Of a DNA stretch of 8,251 nt, positions 1 to 6,554 are shown piece by piece. Each line of letters starts with the position of its first letter. The stretch's first letter is position 1. The notes under the pieces are model-generated. The model saw only the letters and a list, made by a program, of their open reading frames with translations. It was not told the DNA's origin and did no database searches. Origin of the DNA: an uncultured Bacteroidales bacterium (lineage in GTDB: Bacteria > Bacteroidota > Bacteroidia > Bacteroidales > P3); assembly GCA_947097635.1 (NCBI GenBank), contig CAMURW010000054.1:1-8251 (forward strand). The letters run 5' to 3'. Position numbers and translations under genes: made by a program.

Positions 1-81
1 ACAGTTCACGAAATGGCACGCGACGAGGCTCGCCACGGACGTGCCTTCCAGGGCTTGCTGGACCGCTACTTCAAGAAATAG
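1..81 (+). CDS. C-terminal end of a reverse-rubrerythrin / NADH peroxidase type diiron protein (partial)
   Basis: Only the last 26 codons and the TAG stop lie in the window. The peptide begins TVHEMARDEARHG and ends LLDRYFKK. It matches the last helix of the ferritin-like four-helix bundle of rubrerythrins, in which the ExxH pair (E9 and H12 of the visible fragment) binds the diiron centre. A classical rubrerythrin ends in a rubredoxin domain with CxxC knuckles. This protein stops right after the helix, so it is more likely the reversed type with rubredoxin at the N-terminus, which in anaerobes reduces hydrogen peroxide in the cytoplasm. The rubredoxin part is outside the window, so the subtype is inferred. 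It is followed by hairpins rather than by a close gene, which suggests its transcription unit ends here. Confidence 0.75.
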   Translation, partial: TVHEMARDEARHGRAFQGLLDRYFKK

Positions 82-89
82 GCAGGAGA

Positions 90-106
90 GGTGCGACATT
101 CGCACC
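90..106 (+). repeat. Perfect 7-bp hairpin after the rubrerythrin stop
   Basis: GGTGCGA (90-96) and TCGCACC (100-106) form a perfect stem around a CAT loop, 8 bases after the upstream stop codon. The following bases (ACTTTCCC) are only weakly T-rich, so this alone is a poor intrinsic terminator. It could protect the 3' end of the mRNA or work with the larger hairpin downstream. Confidence 0.5.
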
Positions 107-124
107 ACTTTCCCGTCTCTCCAC

Positions 125-189
125 AGAATGAACAATAAACAAGGCAGAGTCACCGAAGCCCCGCAGTGTTTCTTGTTCATTCTTCTTTT
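125..189 (+). terminator. Long A/T-rich hairpin with T-rich tail, probable intrinsic terminator of the rubrerythrin-type gene
   Basis: AGAATGAACAA (125-135) is a perfect inverted repeat of TTGTTCATTCT (173-183). After one mismatch (T136 against C172) the stem continues with AAACA (137-141) against TGTTT (167-171), giving 16 pairs over 17 positions around a GC-richer 25-base loop. The 3' arm runs into a T-rich tract ending TCTTTT at 184-189. In the plus direction this is terminator geometry. In the minus direction there is no T tail. It ends only 29 bases before the lpxK start, so a 5'-leader role for lpxK is the alternative. Confidence 0.6.
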
Positions 190-218
190 AACCTTATAAA
201 GCTAACACACCATCACCC

Positions 219-1334
219 ATGTCCACACCTCGCAAAATCCTTTCCTGGTGCCTTTTCCCGATCACTATGTGGTATGCCGTCGGCATCGCCTTCCGCAACT
301 TCTTTTTCACCATAGGGCTGAAAAAGACCACGGCACCTCACGTCACCACCATAGGCGTCGGCAACCTCACCATCGGCGGCACTGGCAAGACACCACACAC
401 CGAGTATCTCATCCAGCTGCTGCAGCAACAATATCGCGTGGCGTACGTCAGCCGTGGCTACCGCCGCAGCAGCAAAGGCTTCGCGATGTGCGAAGGAGAG
501 CCGGACGCGGTGCTGCTGGGCGACGAGGCGGCCATGGTGGCAAAGAAGTTTCCCGGCATCATCGTGGCAGTATGCGAGCGACGCGTGCTGGCAGTCCGCC
601 GGCTCATGGCACTGCCGCCAGACCATGCACCACAGGTGATACTGCTGGACGATGCCTATCAGCATCGCTACATCAAGCCCTCCTGCAACATCTTGCTCAC
701 GGACTACAGCCACCCTTTCTACAAAGATCATATCCTGCCGTTCGGCGACCTGCGCGAGTTCCGCAATGGCAAATACCGTGCCAACATAGTCGTCGTCACC
801 AAGGTGCCTGACAACCTTAATCCCATTGTGCGGCACAACATCTTGACAGATCTGGACACCCTGCCCTACCAGAAAGTGTTCTTCAGCAGCATAGAGTTCG
901 GCATCCCCTATCCCGCCGCCAATCCGCAGGTGCCTCATGACGACGGCATACTGCAGGCCACGGACCACTTCATGGTGGTGACAGGGGTGGCGCATCCCGA
1001 AAGCCTCACACAACATCTCAAGCAATACGGTGCCGTCACCGAGCGCCACTTCGGCGACCACCACGCCTTTAGCATCGCCGAGCTGCAGCAACTGCGCAAG
1101 AGCTTCGCCGCCATCGCAGCTGGCAACAAAATCATCGTCACTACGGAGAAGGACATGGCACGCCTCACCGCACAACAGCGCGCCGAGCTACAAGACCTGC
1201 CGCTCTATGTGATGCCCATCACGGTGAAGATGCAGGACAGCCCAGACTTCAACTTCGACAACATCATACTTTCGCACGTCAAGGAGAATAACCACTTCCT
1301 AGACAAGTTGGCAACAACAAAACTCTTCTTCTAA
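219..1334 (+). CDS. lpxK: Tetraacyldisaccharide 4'-kinase (lipid A 4'-kinase)
   Basis: LpxK transfers the gamma-phosphate of ATP to the 4'-position of the tetraacyldisaccharide 1-phosphate lipid A precursor at the inner face of the inner membrane, making lipid IVA in the Raetz pathway. The 371-residue protein starts with a hydrophobic membrane anchor (about residues 8-33). A P-loop follows, GNLTIGGTGKTP (48-59). A GDE motif (101-103) holds D102, the probable equivalent of the catalytic base described in Aquifex LpxK. The Walker B-like motif LLDDAYQHR (142-150) corresponds to DDGFQHR in proteobacteria. VTTEKDMARL near 307-316 matches the conserved C-terminal TTEKD block. The length is typical of Bacteroidetes LpxK and longer than the roughly 330 residues of E. 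coli. The ATG at 219 places the membrane anchor and P-loop correctly. It has no Shine-Dalgarno sequence, as usual in this phylum. It heads an operon, with the next gene 6 bases on. Confidence 0.95.
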   Translation: MSTPRKILSWCLFPITMWYAVGIAFRNFFFTIGLKKTTAPHVTTIGVGNLTIGGTGKTPHTEYLIQLLQQQYRVAYVSRGYRRSSKGFAMCEGEPDAVLLGDEAAMVAKKFPGIIVAVCERRVLAVRRLMALPPDHAPQVILLDDAYQHRYIKPSCNILLTDYSHPFYKDHILPFGDLREFRNGKYRANIVVVTKVPDNLNPIVRHNILTDLDTLPYQKVFFSSIEFGIPYPAANPQVPHDDGILQATDHFMVVTGVAHPESLTQHLKQYGAVTERHFGDHHAFSIAELQQLRKSFAAIAAGNKIIVTTEKDMARLTAQQRAELQDLPLYVMPITVKMQDSPDFNFDNIILSHVKENNHFLDKLATTKLFF

Positions 1335-1340
1335 CCCCTT

Positions 1341-2264
1341 ATGCCACAGAAAAAAAACCTCAAAGATTGGATTATTGCCACACGTCCCTGGTCGCTGCCT
1401 GCCAGTGCCATGGCGGTGATAGTGGCAACAATGTTTATGTGGTGGAGCGCCGCCACGCAAGGCGGTATCATGAATTGGCAGAATGCCATGCTGGCACTGC
1501 TGGGGATGATGCTCTTCCAACTCAGCGGCAACCTGATCAGCGACTATCACGACTACACGCATCACGTCGACAAGCCTGGCGAGGAGTCCGTGCAGATTCT
1601 CACCAGCGGCCTCTTCACCAAAAAGGAGGTGCTGTGCTACGGCATTACGCTGCTCACGGTGGCCTGCGCCATTGGCATCGTCATTTTCCTGCGCTCGGGA
1701 TGGATAACGCTGCCGATAGGCATCGTCGGCATCCTGCTGTCGGTCTTCTACTTCTGGCTGAAATACCACGCCCTCGGCGACCTGGACATCCTGCTGGAAT
1801 ATGCCGTCCTGCCCATGCTAGGCATCAGTTACGTCGTTTCCAGTGCCCCGGGAGTCGCCGGTGCACTCTACTGGCCAGTGCTGCTGCCAGCGGCGCTGGT
1901 AGGCCCCGTCACCGTGGCCATCCTGCATGCCAACAACGCCCGCGACATTCCTTCGGACGATGTCTCTGGTATCAAGACCTTTGCCATGCTCATAGGGCTC
2001 AAGGCATCGCAGTGGGTCTACGGCATCGAGACCTTAGGGCCTCACCTTGTCATCCTCGCCGCCATCATGCTGGGATGGCTACCGTGGACAGCCGCCATCG
2101 CCTTACTGTCACTGCCAGCCGCCACCAAACTGAACAAGGAGGTGGCATCGCTCATGCACAGCCAGCAACCCTTCTCCGCCATAGACCAGAAGACCGCCGC
2201 GTTACAGATGAAGTTCAGCCTCCTGCTGGCGGCAGGCCTCGCCATAGCCGCCATCATAGCATAA
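1341..2264 (+). CDS. menA: MenA-like UbiA-family prenyltransferase (1,4-dihydroxy-2-naphthoate polyprenyltransferase)
   Basis: This is an integral membrane aromatic prenyltransferase. In MenA the reaction joins a polyprenyl diphosphate to 1,4-dihydroxy-2-naphthoate, giving demethylmenaquinone for anaerobic respiration. At 307 residues it is about the length of E. coli MenA. The N-terminus DWIIATRPWSLP (9-20) has the usual family opening. The first Mg-diphosphate motif is NLISDYHD (64-71, with N64, D68 and D71), close to NLANDYGD in MenA. QILTSGLFTKKEV (85-97) matches the next MenA block. The second motif is NNARDIPSDD (198-207, with D202 and D206), followed by G210 and a TFAMLIG stretch like MenA's NNLRDI region. 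About eight or nine hydrophobic segments are visible. It lies between lpxK (6 bases upstream) and a protease gene (4 bases downstream). Family membership is firm. The DHNA substrate is inferred from motif resemblance, and no other men gene is in the window. Confidence 0.8.
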   Translation: MPQKKNLKDWIIATRPWSLPASAMAVIVATMFMWWSAATQGGIMNWQNAMLALLGMMLFQLSGNLISDYHDYTHHVDKPGEESVQILTSGLFTKKEVLCYGITLLTVACAIGIVIFLRSGWITLPIGIVGILLSVFYFWLKYHALGDLDILLEYAVLPMLGISYVVSSAPGVAGALYWPVLLPAALVGPVTVAILHANNARDIPSDDVSGIKTFAMLIGLKASQWVYGIETLGPHLVILAAIMLGWLPWTAAIALLSLPAATKLNKEVASLMHSQQPFSAIDQKTAALQMKFSLLLAAGLAIAAIIA

Positions 2265-2268
2265 AGAA

Positions 2269-2934
2269 ATGACAAAACAACTCCCCAGCCAAGAAACCTC
2301 CACCCCCACAGCACGCCACAATCTCCTGCTGGCGGCAGGCATCCTCATCGCCGCCCTGCTGTGGTTCCTCATTTTCAGCCCTTGGACTGCATCACATTTC
2401 CCTTTCTGGCTCTCCATGACGGTCTCTGCCGTCATCCTCAGCACCTATGCTACGCTGGCATGCAGGGAATGGCTGCACGACATACGCTTTTCCTGGGGCG
2501 AGGTGTTGCTGGGCATGGCCCTGGCAACAGCATTCTGGGGTGTCTTCTTCATGGGCGAAAAAGTGTCGCGGTGGATGTTCGCCTTCGCCCGTGGGCAGGT
2601 AGACACCATCTACAGCCTCGGCGACGGCGTCAACGCCACCGCCATAGCTCTACTATTATTATTGGTGATTGGTCCTGCCGAGGAGATCTTCTGGCGTGGC
2701 TTCGTGGAGCACCGCCTTATCCAACGCATAGGGGCTTGGGGCGGCTGGATCGTTGCCACCCTTGCCTATGCGCTGGTGCATGTCTGGTCGTTCAATTTTA
2801 TGCTCGTCATGGCGGCGCTGGTCATCGGAGCCCTTTGGGGATTCGCATACATGAAGTGGCCGCATCACCTCGCCGCCATTATCGTCTCCCACGCCCTATG
2901 GGACATCGCCGCCTTCGTAATATTCCCATTTTAA
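2269..2934 (+). CDS. CPBP family intramembrane glutamic metalloprotease (CAAX protease/Abi family)
   Basis: This 221-residue polytopic membrane protein carries the three motifs of the CPBP (PF02517) family, relatives of eukaryotic Rce1. Motif 1 is EEIFWRG (138-144), with the catalytic pair E138/E139 and R143. Motif 2 is YALVH (167-171), with Tyr in place of the common Phe and H171 as a metal or oxyanion residue. Motif 3 is HALWD (208-212), with H208 and D212. Hydrophobic segments lie near residues 17-37, 44-64, 76-95, 122-136, 158-175 and 177-193. Family members cleave membrane-embedded or prenylated substrates or act as bacteriocin-immunity proteins. The substrate here is unknown, and no bacteriocin-like gene is nearby. 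The ATG is 4 bases after the prenyltransferase stop, so it is very probably cotranscribed and coupled. It is the last gene of the operon and converges on the next gene across 18 bases. Confidence 0.88.
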   Translation: MTKQLPSQETSTPTARHNLLLAAGILIAALLWFLIFSPWTASHFPFWLSMTVSAVILSTYATLACREWLHDIRFSWGEVLLGMALATAFWGVFFMGEKVSRWMFAFARGQVDTIYSLGDGVNATAIALLLLLVIGPAEEIFWRGFVEHRLIQRIGAWGGWIVATLAYALVHVWSFNFMLVMAALVIGALWGFAYMKWPHHLAAIIVSHALWDIAAFVIFPF

Positions 2935-2952
2935 TATTCTAACACGTACCGC

Positions 2953-4992
2953 CTATCTATCCGCCATAAGGCGATTGTCGATAATGCGGTTGTTGTATTG
3001 CTGCAACACGGCTTTCAGCAACGCCTCGTCGCTGGCGTTCACCGTCGGCAGAGGGTGCTGCAGCAGCGTGTCAGTAGTGTAGTCATAGCTGCGGAACGCC
3101 GTGCCGTCGTATGTCAGCACACGATCCTCGCGTGTAAGCAGGTGATAGTTGCCCAAGAAGGCGGCGTGGAAGGAGCCCGCAGTGTCGAAGGCACTGCGAC
3201 CATATGCCACACAAGGCTGTGCTATCCCCAGCAGGTCCAGCAATGTGGGCATAAGGTCGGCCTGCTGCATCACGCGTCGGCTCTCTATGCCGCCGGCGGC
3301 GTTGCGATGCCCGCCAGGAACAAGGATGGTGTGATCCGGCCAGTAGAGAATCATCGGCACCATGAATTTTCCAGGACCCACGCGGTAGCGTGCGCCCAGA
3401 GGCTGCACGGCATGGTCGGCGGTGATGACAAACAGGGTGTTGCTGTACCATGGCTGGCTCTTCACGCTGTCGAAGAAGCAGCGCAGCGAGAAGTCGGCAT
3501 AGCTGACGGCCTGCAGTATGTCTATGGGTCCTTGGGGGAAACGCCCTGCATACTGCGGAGGGATGTAGTAAGGATGATGCGAAGAAATGGTGTATAGCGT
3601 GGCGAAGAAAGGCTGTCGCCTATGGTCCAGGTTGTAGGCGGCGAACTGCAGGAACTTGTCGTCCACGATGCCCCACACACCGTCGAAGTCGCCCTCTTGC
3701 TCGCCACGGGGGTTCAGCTTGGGGTTGCGATATTCGTTCATACCGTAGTAGTCCTCAATGCCTATGCGACTAGCATAGCTGTCGAAGTTCATGCTTCCAT
3801 TGTAGGCACCATGAAAGAAGGCGGTATTGTAGCCCTCCGCCTTCAGATATTGCGGCAGCGACAGCAGCCTGTCGGCAGCATAGGTGGAGGTGATGAAATG
3901 CTCCTCCATCAATGCTGGAATGCCGCTCAGCAGCGACGGCACGCTCTCTATGCTGTGCTGTCCGTTGGCCATGCCCCTCAGCGAGGTGCCTATGCGGGAG
4001 AGGCTGTCCACAAAAGATGCCCAGCCGCCGTCGATGTATTCCTTGCCGAAGCTCTCCAGGATAATAAGCACCACGTTGGGGCGGTTGTTCTTGGTAATAG
4101 GCATCACGTTGCCCTCCTTGTCCAGCACCGCCTGCACTGCCACGGCGGGGGCGGGAGTGTGGACGGGAGTGAAGACAGCCTCCAGCGATGCCTCGTCGGG
4201 GTAGAAGTTCAGCCGGTTGATGTGGCTAGTGTGTTTGCGGGTGCGGAAGATGGAGTAGGGCGAACTGATTACCAAGGCACTGTTGTCGCTGCTGGCGTAA
4301 TGGTTGGCATCCATAGGCCGCAGAGGATAGCCACGGAAGTTCAAGTTGTTGCGTATCAGCAGGAAGAGGATGCCCAGCAGCAGCACCGCGACGGCGGCGT
4401 TGCCGTACCACCGGCGACGATGCGCGCCAGCCGATGCCAGCCGCATCCTGCCGCTGCTCCACAACACCAGTGCCAGCAAGGCGAAGAAGAGGAGAAAATA
4501 AGGCCAGAAATCCCTGAGGAACTGCACCGCCATGGCATACCACTGCCCGTTGAAGTCGTTGCCCAGGTATGAGAATATATCCCACGTCATGCGGCGGAAC
4601 GTCCAGCGGTAGTAAGGCGTGTCGGCCACGTTGGCAGCCAACATCGCCCCCATGGCGATGCCATACAACCAACGGAAAGCCACACAGAGGCCGTGTTGCC
4701 AGCGTGGAACGAACAGCGCCACGCACGCCACGGCGATGGCAGGCAGCATAAAGATGGCAATGCACGACGAAGCAAAGCGTACATTGCCCAGCACGATGCG
4801 CCACCATTCCATGCCGCCATGCACGTTGAACAGGTCCGCATTCACGGCGGCAAAGATGCCCTGGCTGACCAGCAGCGCCGCCAGAGCCACAAAGTAGTAC
4901 CACAGCATCACCAGCCAAGGCTGCCGCGTAGTCCAATAACATATCCTTTTTCTCGCCTTGGCGGCAGGAACATCACGTATCTCCTTACTCAT
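2953..4992 (-). CDS. LTA synthase-like membrane phosphoglycerol transferase / sulfatase-family protein
   Basis: The 679-residue protein has an LtaS-like plan: five hydrophobic segments (about 27-49, 72-96, 104-122, 161-179 and 198-214) followed by an extracytoplasmic alkaline-phosphatase-superfamily domain. That domain opens with NVVLIILESFG (306-316), where E313 is the expected metal ligand. GQHSIESVPSLLSG (344-357) occupies the nucleophile site, with S347 the likely phosphate acceptor where LtaS has Thr. SSHHPYY (470-476) and TADHAV (524-529, with D526 and H527) supply further metal ligands. Relatives transfer glycerol phosphate from phosphatidylglycerol, or other phospho groups, to lipids or periplasmic glycans. 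A Gram-negative host should lack lipoteichoic acid, so the acceptor is unknown. I chose the ATG at 4992. An upstream in-frame TTG at 5022 would leave almost no leader after the predicted promoter. The gene stands alone and converges on the lpxK operon, with no clear terminator between them. Confidence 0.87.
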   Translation of the reverse strand: MSKEIRDVPAAKARKRICYWTTRQPWLVMLWYYFVALAALLVSQGIFAAVNADLFNVHGGMEWWRIVLGNVRFASSCIAIFMLPAIAVACVALFVPRWQHGLCVAFRWLYGIAMGAMLAANVADTPYYRWTFRRMTWDIFSYLGNDFNGQWYAMAVQFLRDFWPYFLLFFALLALVLWSSGRMRLASAGAHRRRWYGNAAVAVLLLGILFLLIRNNLNFRGYPLRPMDANHYASSDNSALVISSPYSIFRTRKHTSHINRLNFYPDEASLEAVFTPVHTPAPAVAVQAVLDKEGNVMPITKNNRPNVVLIILESFGKEYIDGGWASFVDSLSRIGTSLRGMANGQHSIESVPSLLSGIPALMEEHFITSTYAADRLLSLPQYLKAEGYNTAFFHGAYNGSMNFDSYASRIGIEDYYGMNEYRNPKLNPRGEQEGDFDGVWGIVDDKFLQFAAYNLDHRRQPFFATLYTISSHHPYYIPPQYAGRFPQGPIDILQAVSYADFSLRCFFDSVKSQPWYSNTLFVITADHAVQPLGARYRVGPGKFMVPMILYWPDHTILVPGGHRNAAGGIESRRVMQQADLMPTLLDLLGIAQPCVAYGRSAFDTAGSFHAAFLGNYHLLTREDRVLTYDGTAFRSYDYTTDTLLQHPLPTVNASDEALLKAVLQQYNNRIIDNRLMADR

Positions 4993-5034
4993 TTTCAATA
5001 CATTAATCCGAAATTCCCACAAGGAAAATTCTCA

Positions 5035-5064
5035 CAAAGATATATAATAAAAACGATATGCAAG
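5035..5064 (-). promoter_or_regulatory. Bacteroidetes-type promoter for the LTA synthase-like gene
   Basis: Read on the minus strand, TATCTTTG (5042-5035) matches the Bacteroidetes primary-sigma -7 consensus TAnnTTTG exactly. A CTTG (5064-5061) lies 18 bases upstream as the -33 element, with an A/T-rich spacer. Transcription would begin near 5028, giving a leader of about 35 bases before the ATG at 4992. This favours that start over the TTG at 5022. Confidence 0.7.
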
Positions 5065-5085
5065 AAAACAATAAAAACAACCGCG

Positions 5086-5124
5086 TTCTGCCATGAGACT
5101 CTTTTTCTGCCAAGAGCAGAAAAA
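5086..5124. repeat. Three TTCTGC half-sites including a 9-bp hairpin upstream of the promoter
   Basis: TTCTGCCA occurs at 5086-5093 and again at 5105-5112, 19 bases apart, about two helical turns. The second copy is also the left arm of a perfect inverted repeat: TTTTTCTGC (5102-5110), loop CAAGA, then GCAGAAAAA (5116-5124). On either strand the T run lies on the 5' side of the stem, so this is not a normal intrinsic terminator. Its place just upstream of the -33 element fits an activator or operator site. The function is inferred from position only. Confidence 0.4.
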
Positions 5125-5249
5125 AACTCTATTCGCAAAAAATATTGTAAATAATAATATCACGAAAGAGTGCTGCGCAACGCACATCAAAGAAATGCCG
5201 ATGGCTGATGCGCCCTCCGGTGCTTCTGACTTATGAAAGGAATAGTTGA

Positions 5250-6554
5250 CTACTTCTTGATGTAGGATAGGAAATCCAGGTCGATGGAAAGAGAGACGAA
5301 AGGTTTCACCAGCCAGGTCTTGGCAGTGACATCGCCGATGGACAACGCCTGAGGGACGTTCTCGCCGACTTCGTAGCCTTCCGCCAGTATCTCGTATTCG
5401 CAGACGTTGACACCCAAGGTGAAGTAGAAGAAGTCCACGAAACGGAACGAGGGTCCCACGTAGAAATTCTTGAAGAGGTTGCTGCCGCCGAAGGCTACAT
5501 AGAAGCCCAAGTCGTAGGCAAACTGCTGGTCGAACCTGCGGAGGTCTACAACGCTGCTGGTCATGGTGTCCGGCTTGTCGTTGAAATACTTGGAGAGGTC
5601 CCACAGCATCACCGAGGCTCCCGTTACGAAGTCAAACTCTATGTTTCCCTCGTTGCGGTTGCGTATGACCTTGTCGTAGGTGCCCGTGTAGTGGCCGGCA
5701 GCGTCCTTGACGGGGTTCAGGCTCAGTTCCAGTTCCGGCGTGCGGAAGAAGCGCATGGCGATACCTTGCACTGGGCGCACCTTCTTCTTGCGGTTGGTGG
5801 CGGTGTACACCTTTTCCTCGGCCTCTTTGGCACGCTGTGCCAGATACTTGTTCTCCTCCTGTTTGCGCACGTTCTCCTTTTCCACTTCCACCACAATATC
5901 GCGTAGCGAGTCCGCGATGCGCATGCACTCCCTGCGTTCCATGGAGAGGCGCTCATAGTTCACCTTTTCGTCCTTCAGCGTGGAATCGCGGAAGTCTATG
6001 TTGCGCTGCAGCATGGCCACCTCTTTGGTCTTGGCTTCGATGCTGGCCTCCATGGCACGCAACTCGTAGTTGAACTTGGCGCTGTCCAGACTGCTGGCCT
6101 GCAGTGCCTTGCGGTATAGGGCATCCTTCTCCGCCACCAGCAGTTCCTTTTCCTGCAGGATATTTATTTTGCTTTGCAGCAGGTCGTTCTGTACTTCCAG
6201 GCTCTGCTGGAAGTGGGCGTTGCGAGTCACCAGGCTGTCATTGAGTGCCGTGAGCTGCTCGTTCTTGCGTTGCAGCACCTGCATACGCTGCCGCTGTTCC
6301 TGCTGCTGAGCCTCCAGCGCCCGGAGGCGCTGGTGCAGCGCATCCACCGTGTCTTCCCGGTGCAAGGATGCAGTGGCGTAGGTGCAGAGAATGCCCTGCG
6401 CCATGCTGTCGCCGACGGCGCTCATTATTGGCGTAGTGTCTGCTGCTGTCGCTGGCACGACAGGGAGGACCGCCACAGTGTCCTGCGCCCACGAGACGAG
6501 GGGCAGCAGGAAGCAGCATGCCGTAACGGTGTATGTAAGCAGCCTATTCTTCAT
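5250..6554 (-). CDS. Exported coiled-coil protein with C-terminal beta-rich domain, function unknown
   Basis: I do not recognise a named family. The 434-residue product begins with a signal peptide (MKNRLL, a hydrophobic core about 8-21, and probable cleavage after SWA at residue 23, before Q24). There is no lipobox cysteine. A linker rich in Ala, Val, Thr and Pro (25-45) precedes a long charged segment rich in Glu, Gln, Lys and Leu (about 68-250) with coiled-coil character and no Pro. A basic RKKKVR patch (255-260) leads to a C-terminal domain (about 261-434) of alternating hydrophobic and aromatic stretches such as FYVGPSFRFVDFFYFTLGV (364-382), which suggests a beta-sheet or small outer-membrane barrel. 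The protein is therefore probably periplasmic or outer-membrane bound. The ATG at 6554 lies inside the last codons of hisS (11-base overlap) and gives the signal peptide. An in-frame TTG at 6581 would place nine extra residues before it and is less likely. Confidence 0.75.
   Translation of the reverse strand: MKNRLLTYTVTACCFLLPLVSWAQDTVAVLPVVPATAADTTPIMSAVGDSMAQGILCTYATASLHREDTVDALHQRLRALEAQQQEQRQRMQVLQRKNEQLTALNDSLVTRNAHFQQSLEVQNDLLQSKINILQEKELLVAEKDALYRKALQASSLDSAKFNYELRAMEASIEAKTKEVAMLQRNIDFRDSTLKDEKVNYERLSMERRECMRIADSLRDIVVEVEKENVRKQEENKYLAQRAKEAEEKVYTATNRKKKVRPVQGIAMRFFRTPELELSLNPVKDAAGHYTGTYDKVIRNRNEGNIEFDFVTGASVMLWDLSKYFNDKPDTMTSSVVDLRRFDQQFAYDLGFYVAFGGSNLFKNFYVGPSFRFVDFFYFTLGVNVCEYEILAEGYEVGENVPQALSIGDVTAKTWLVKPFVSLSIDLDFLSYIKK

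Noticed and set aside
213..1175. 320-codon open frame on the minus strand opposite lpxK
   Set aside because: LpxK has unmistakable family motifs on the plus strand. GC-rich third positions keep antisense frames free of stops, and the translation has no recognisable domain.
2269..2934. CPBP protein as a bacteriocin self-immunity protein
   Set aside because: No bacteriocin precursor, leader peptide with a double-glycine motif or transporter lies nearby. The neighbours are envelope housekeeping genes.
3622..4572. 316-codon open frame on the plus strand opposite the LTA synthase-like gene
   Set aside because: It lies entirely inside a well-supported minus-strand gene and encodes a low-complexity His/Val/Gln-rich product with no motif, as expected for an antisense shadow.
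4993..5022. TTG-initiated 10-residue extension of the LTA synthase-like protein
   Set aside because: The start would be TTG and lie only about 6 bases after the predicted transcription start. The ATG at 4992 is a better fit and loses no domain.
5174..5184. TGCG/CGCA mini-hairpin after the coiled-coil gene as its terminator
   Set aside because: A 4-bp stem and a short interrupted T stretch are too weak to call. No good terminator for the hisS unit was found in 5100-5249.
5032..5187. 51-codon minus-strand frame with a hydrophobic stretch between the coiled-coil gene and the LTA synthase-like gene
   Set aside because: Its 3' end contains the predicted promoter of the downstream gene and its composition is A/T-rich intergenic. 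No start context or conservation can be shown, so it is not annotated as a gene.
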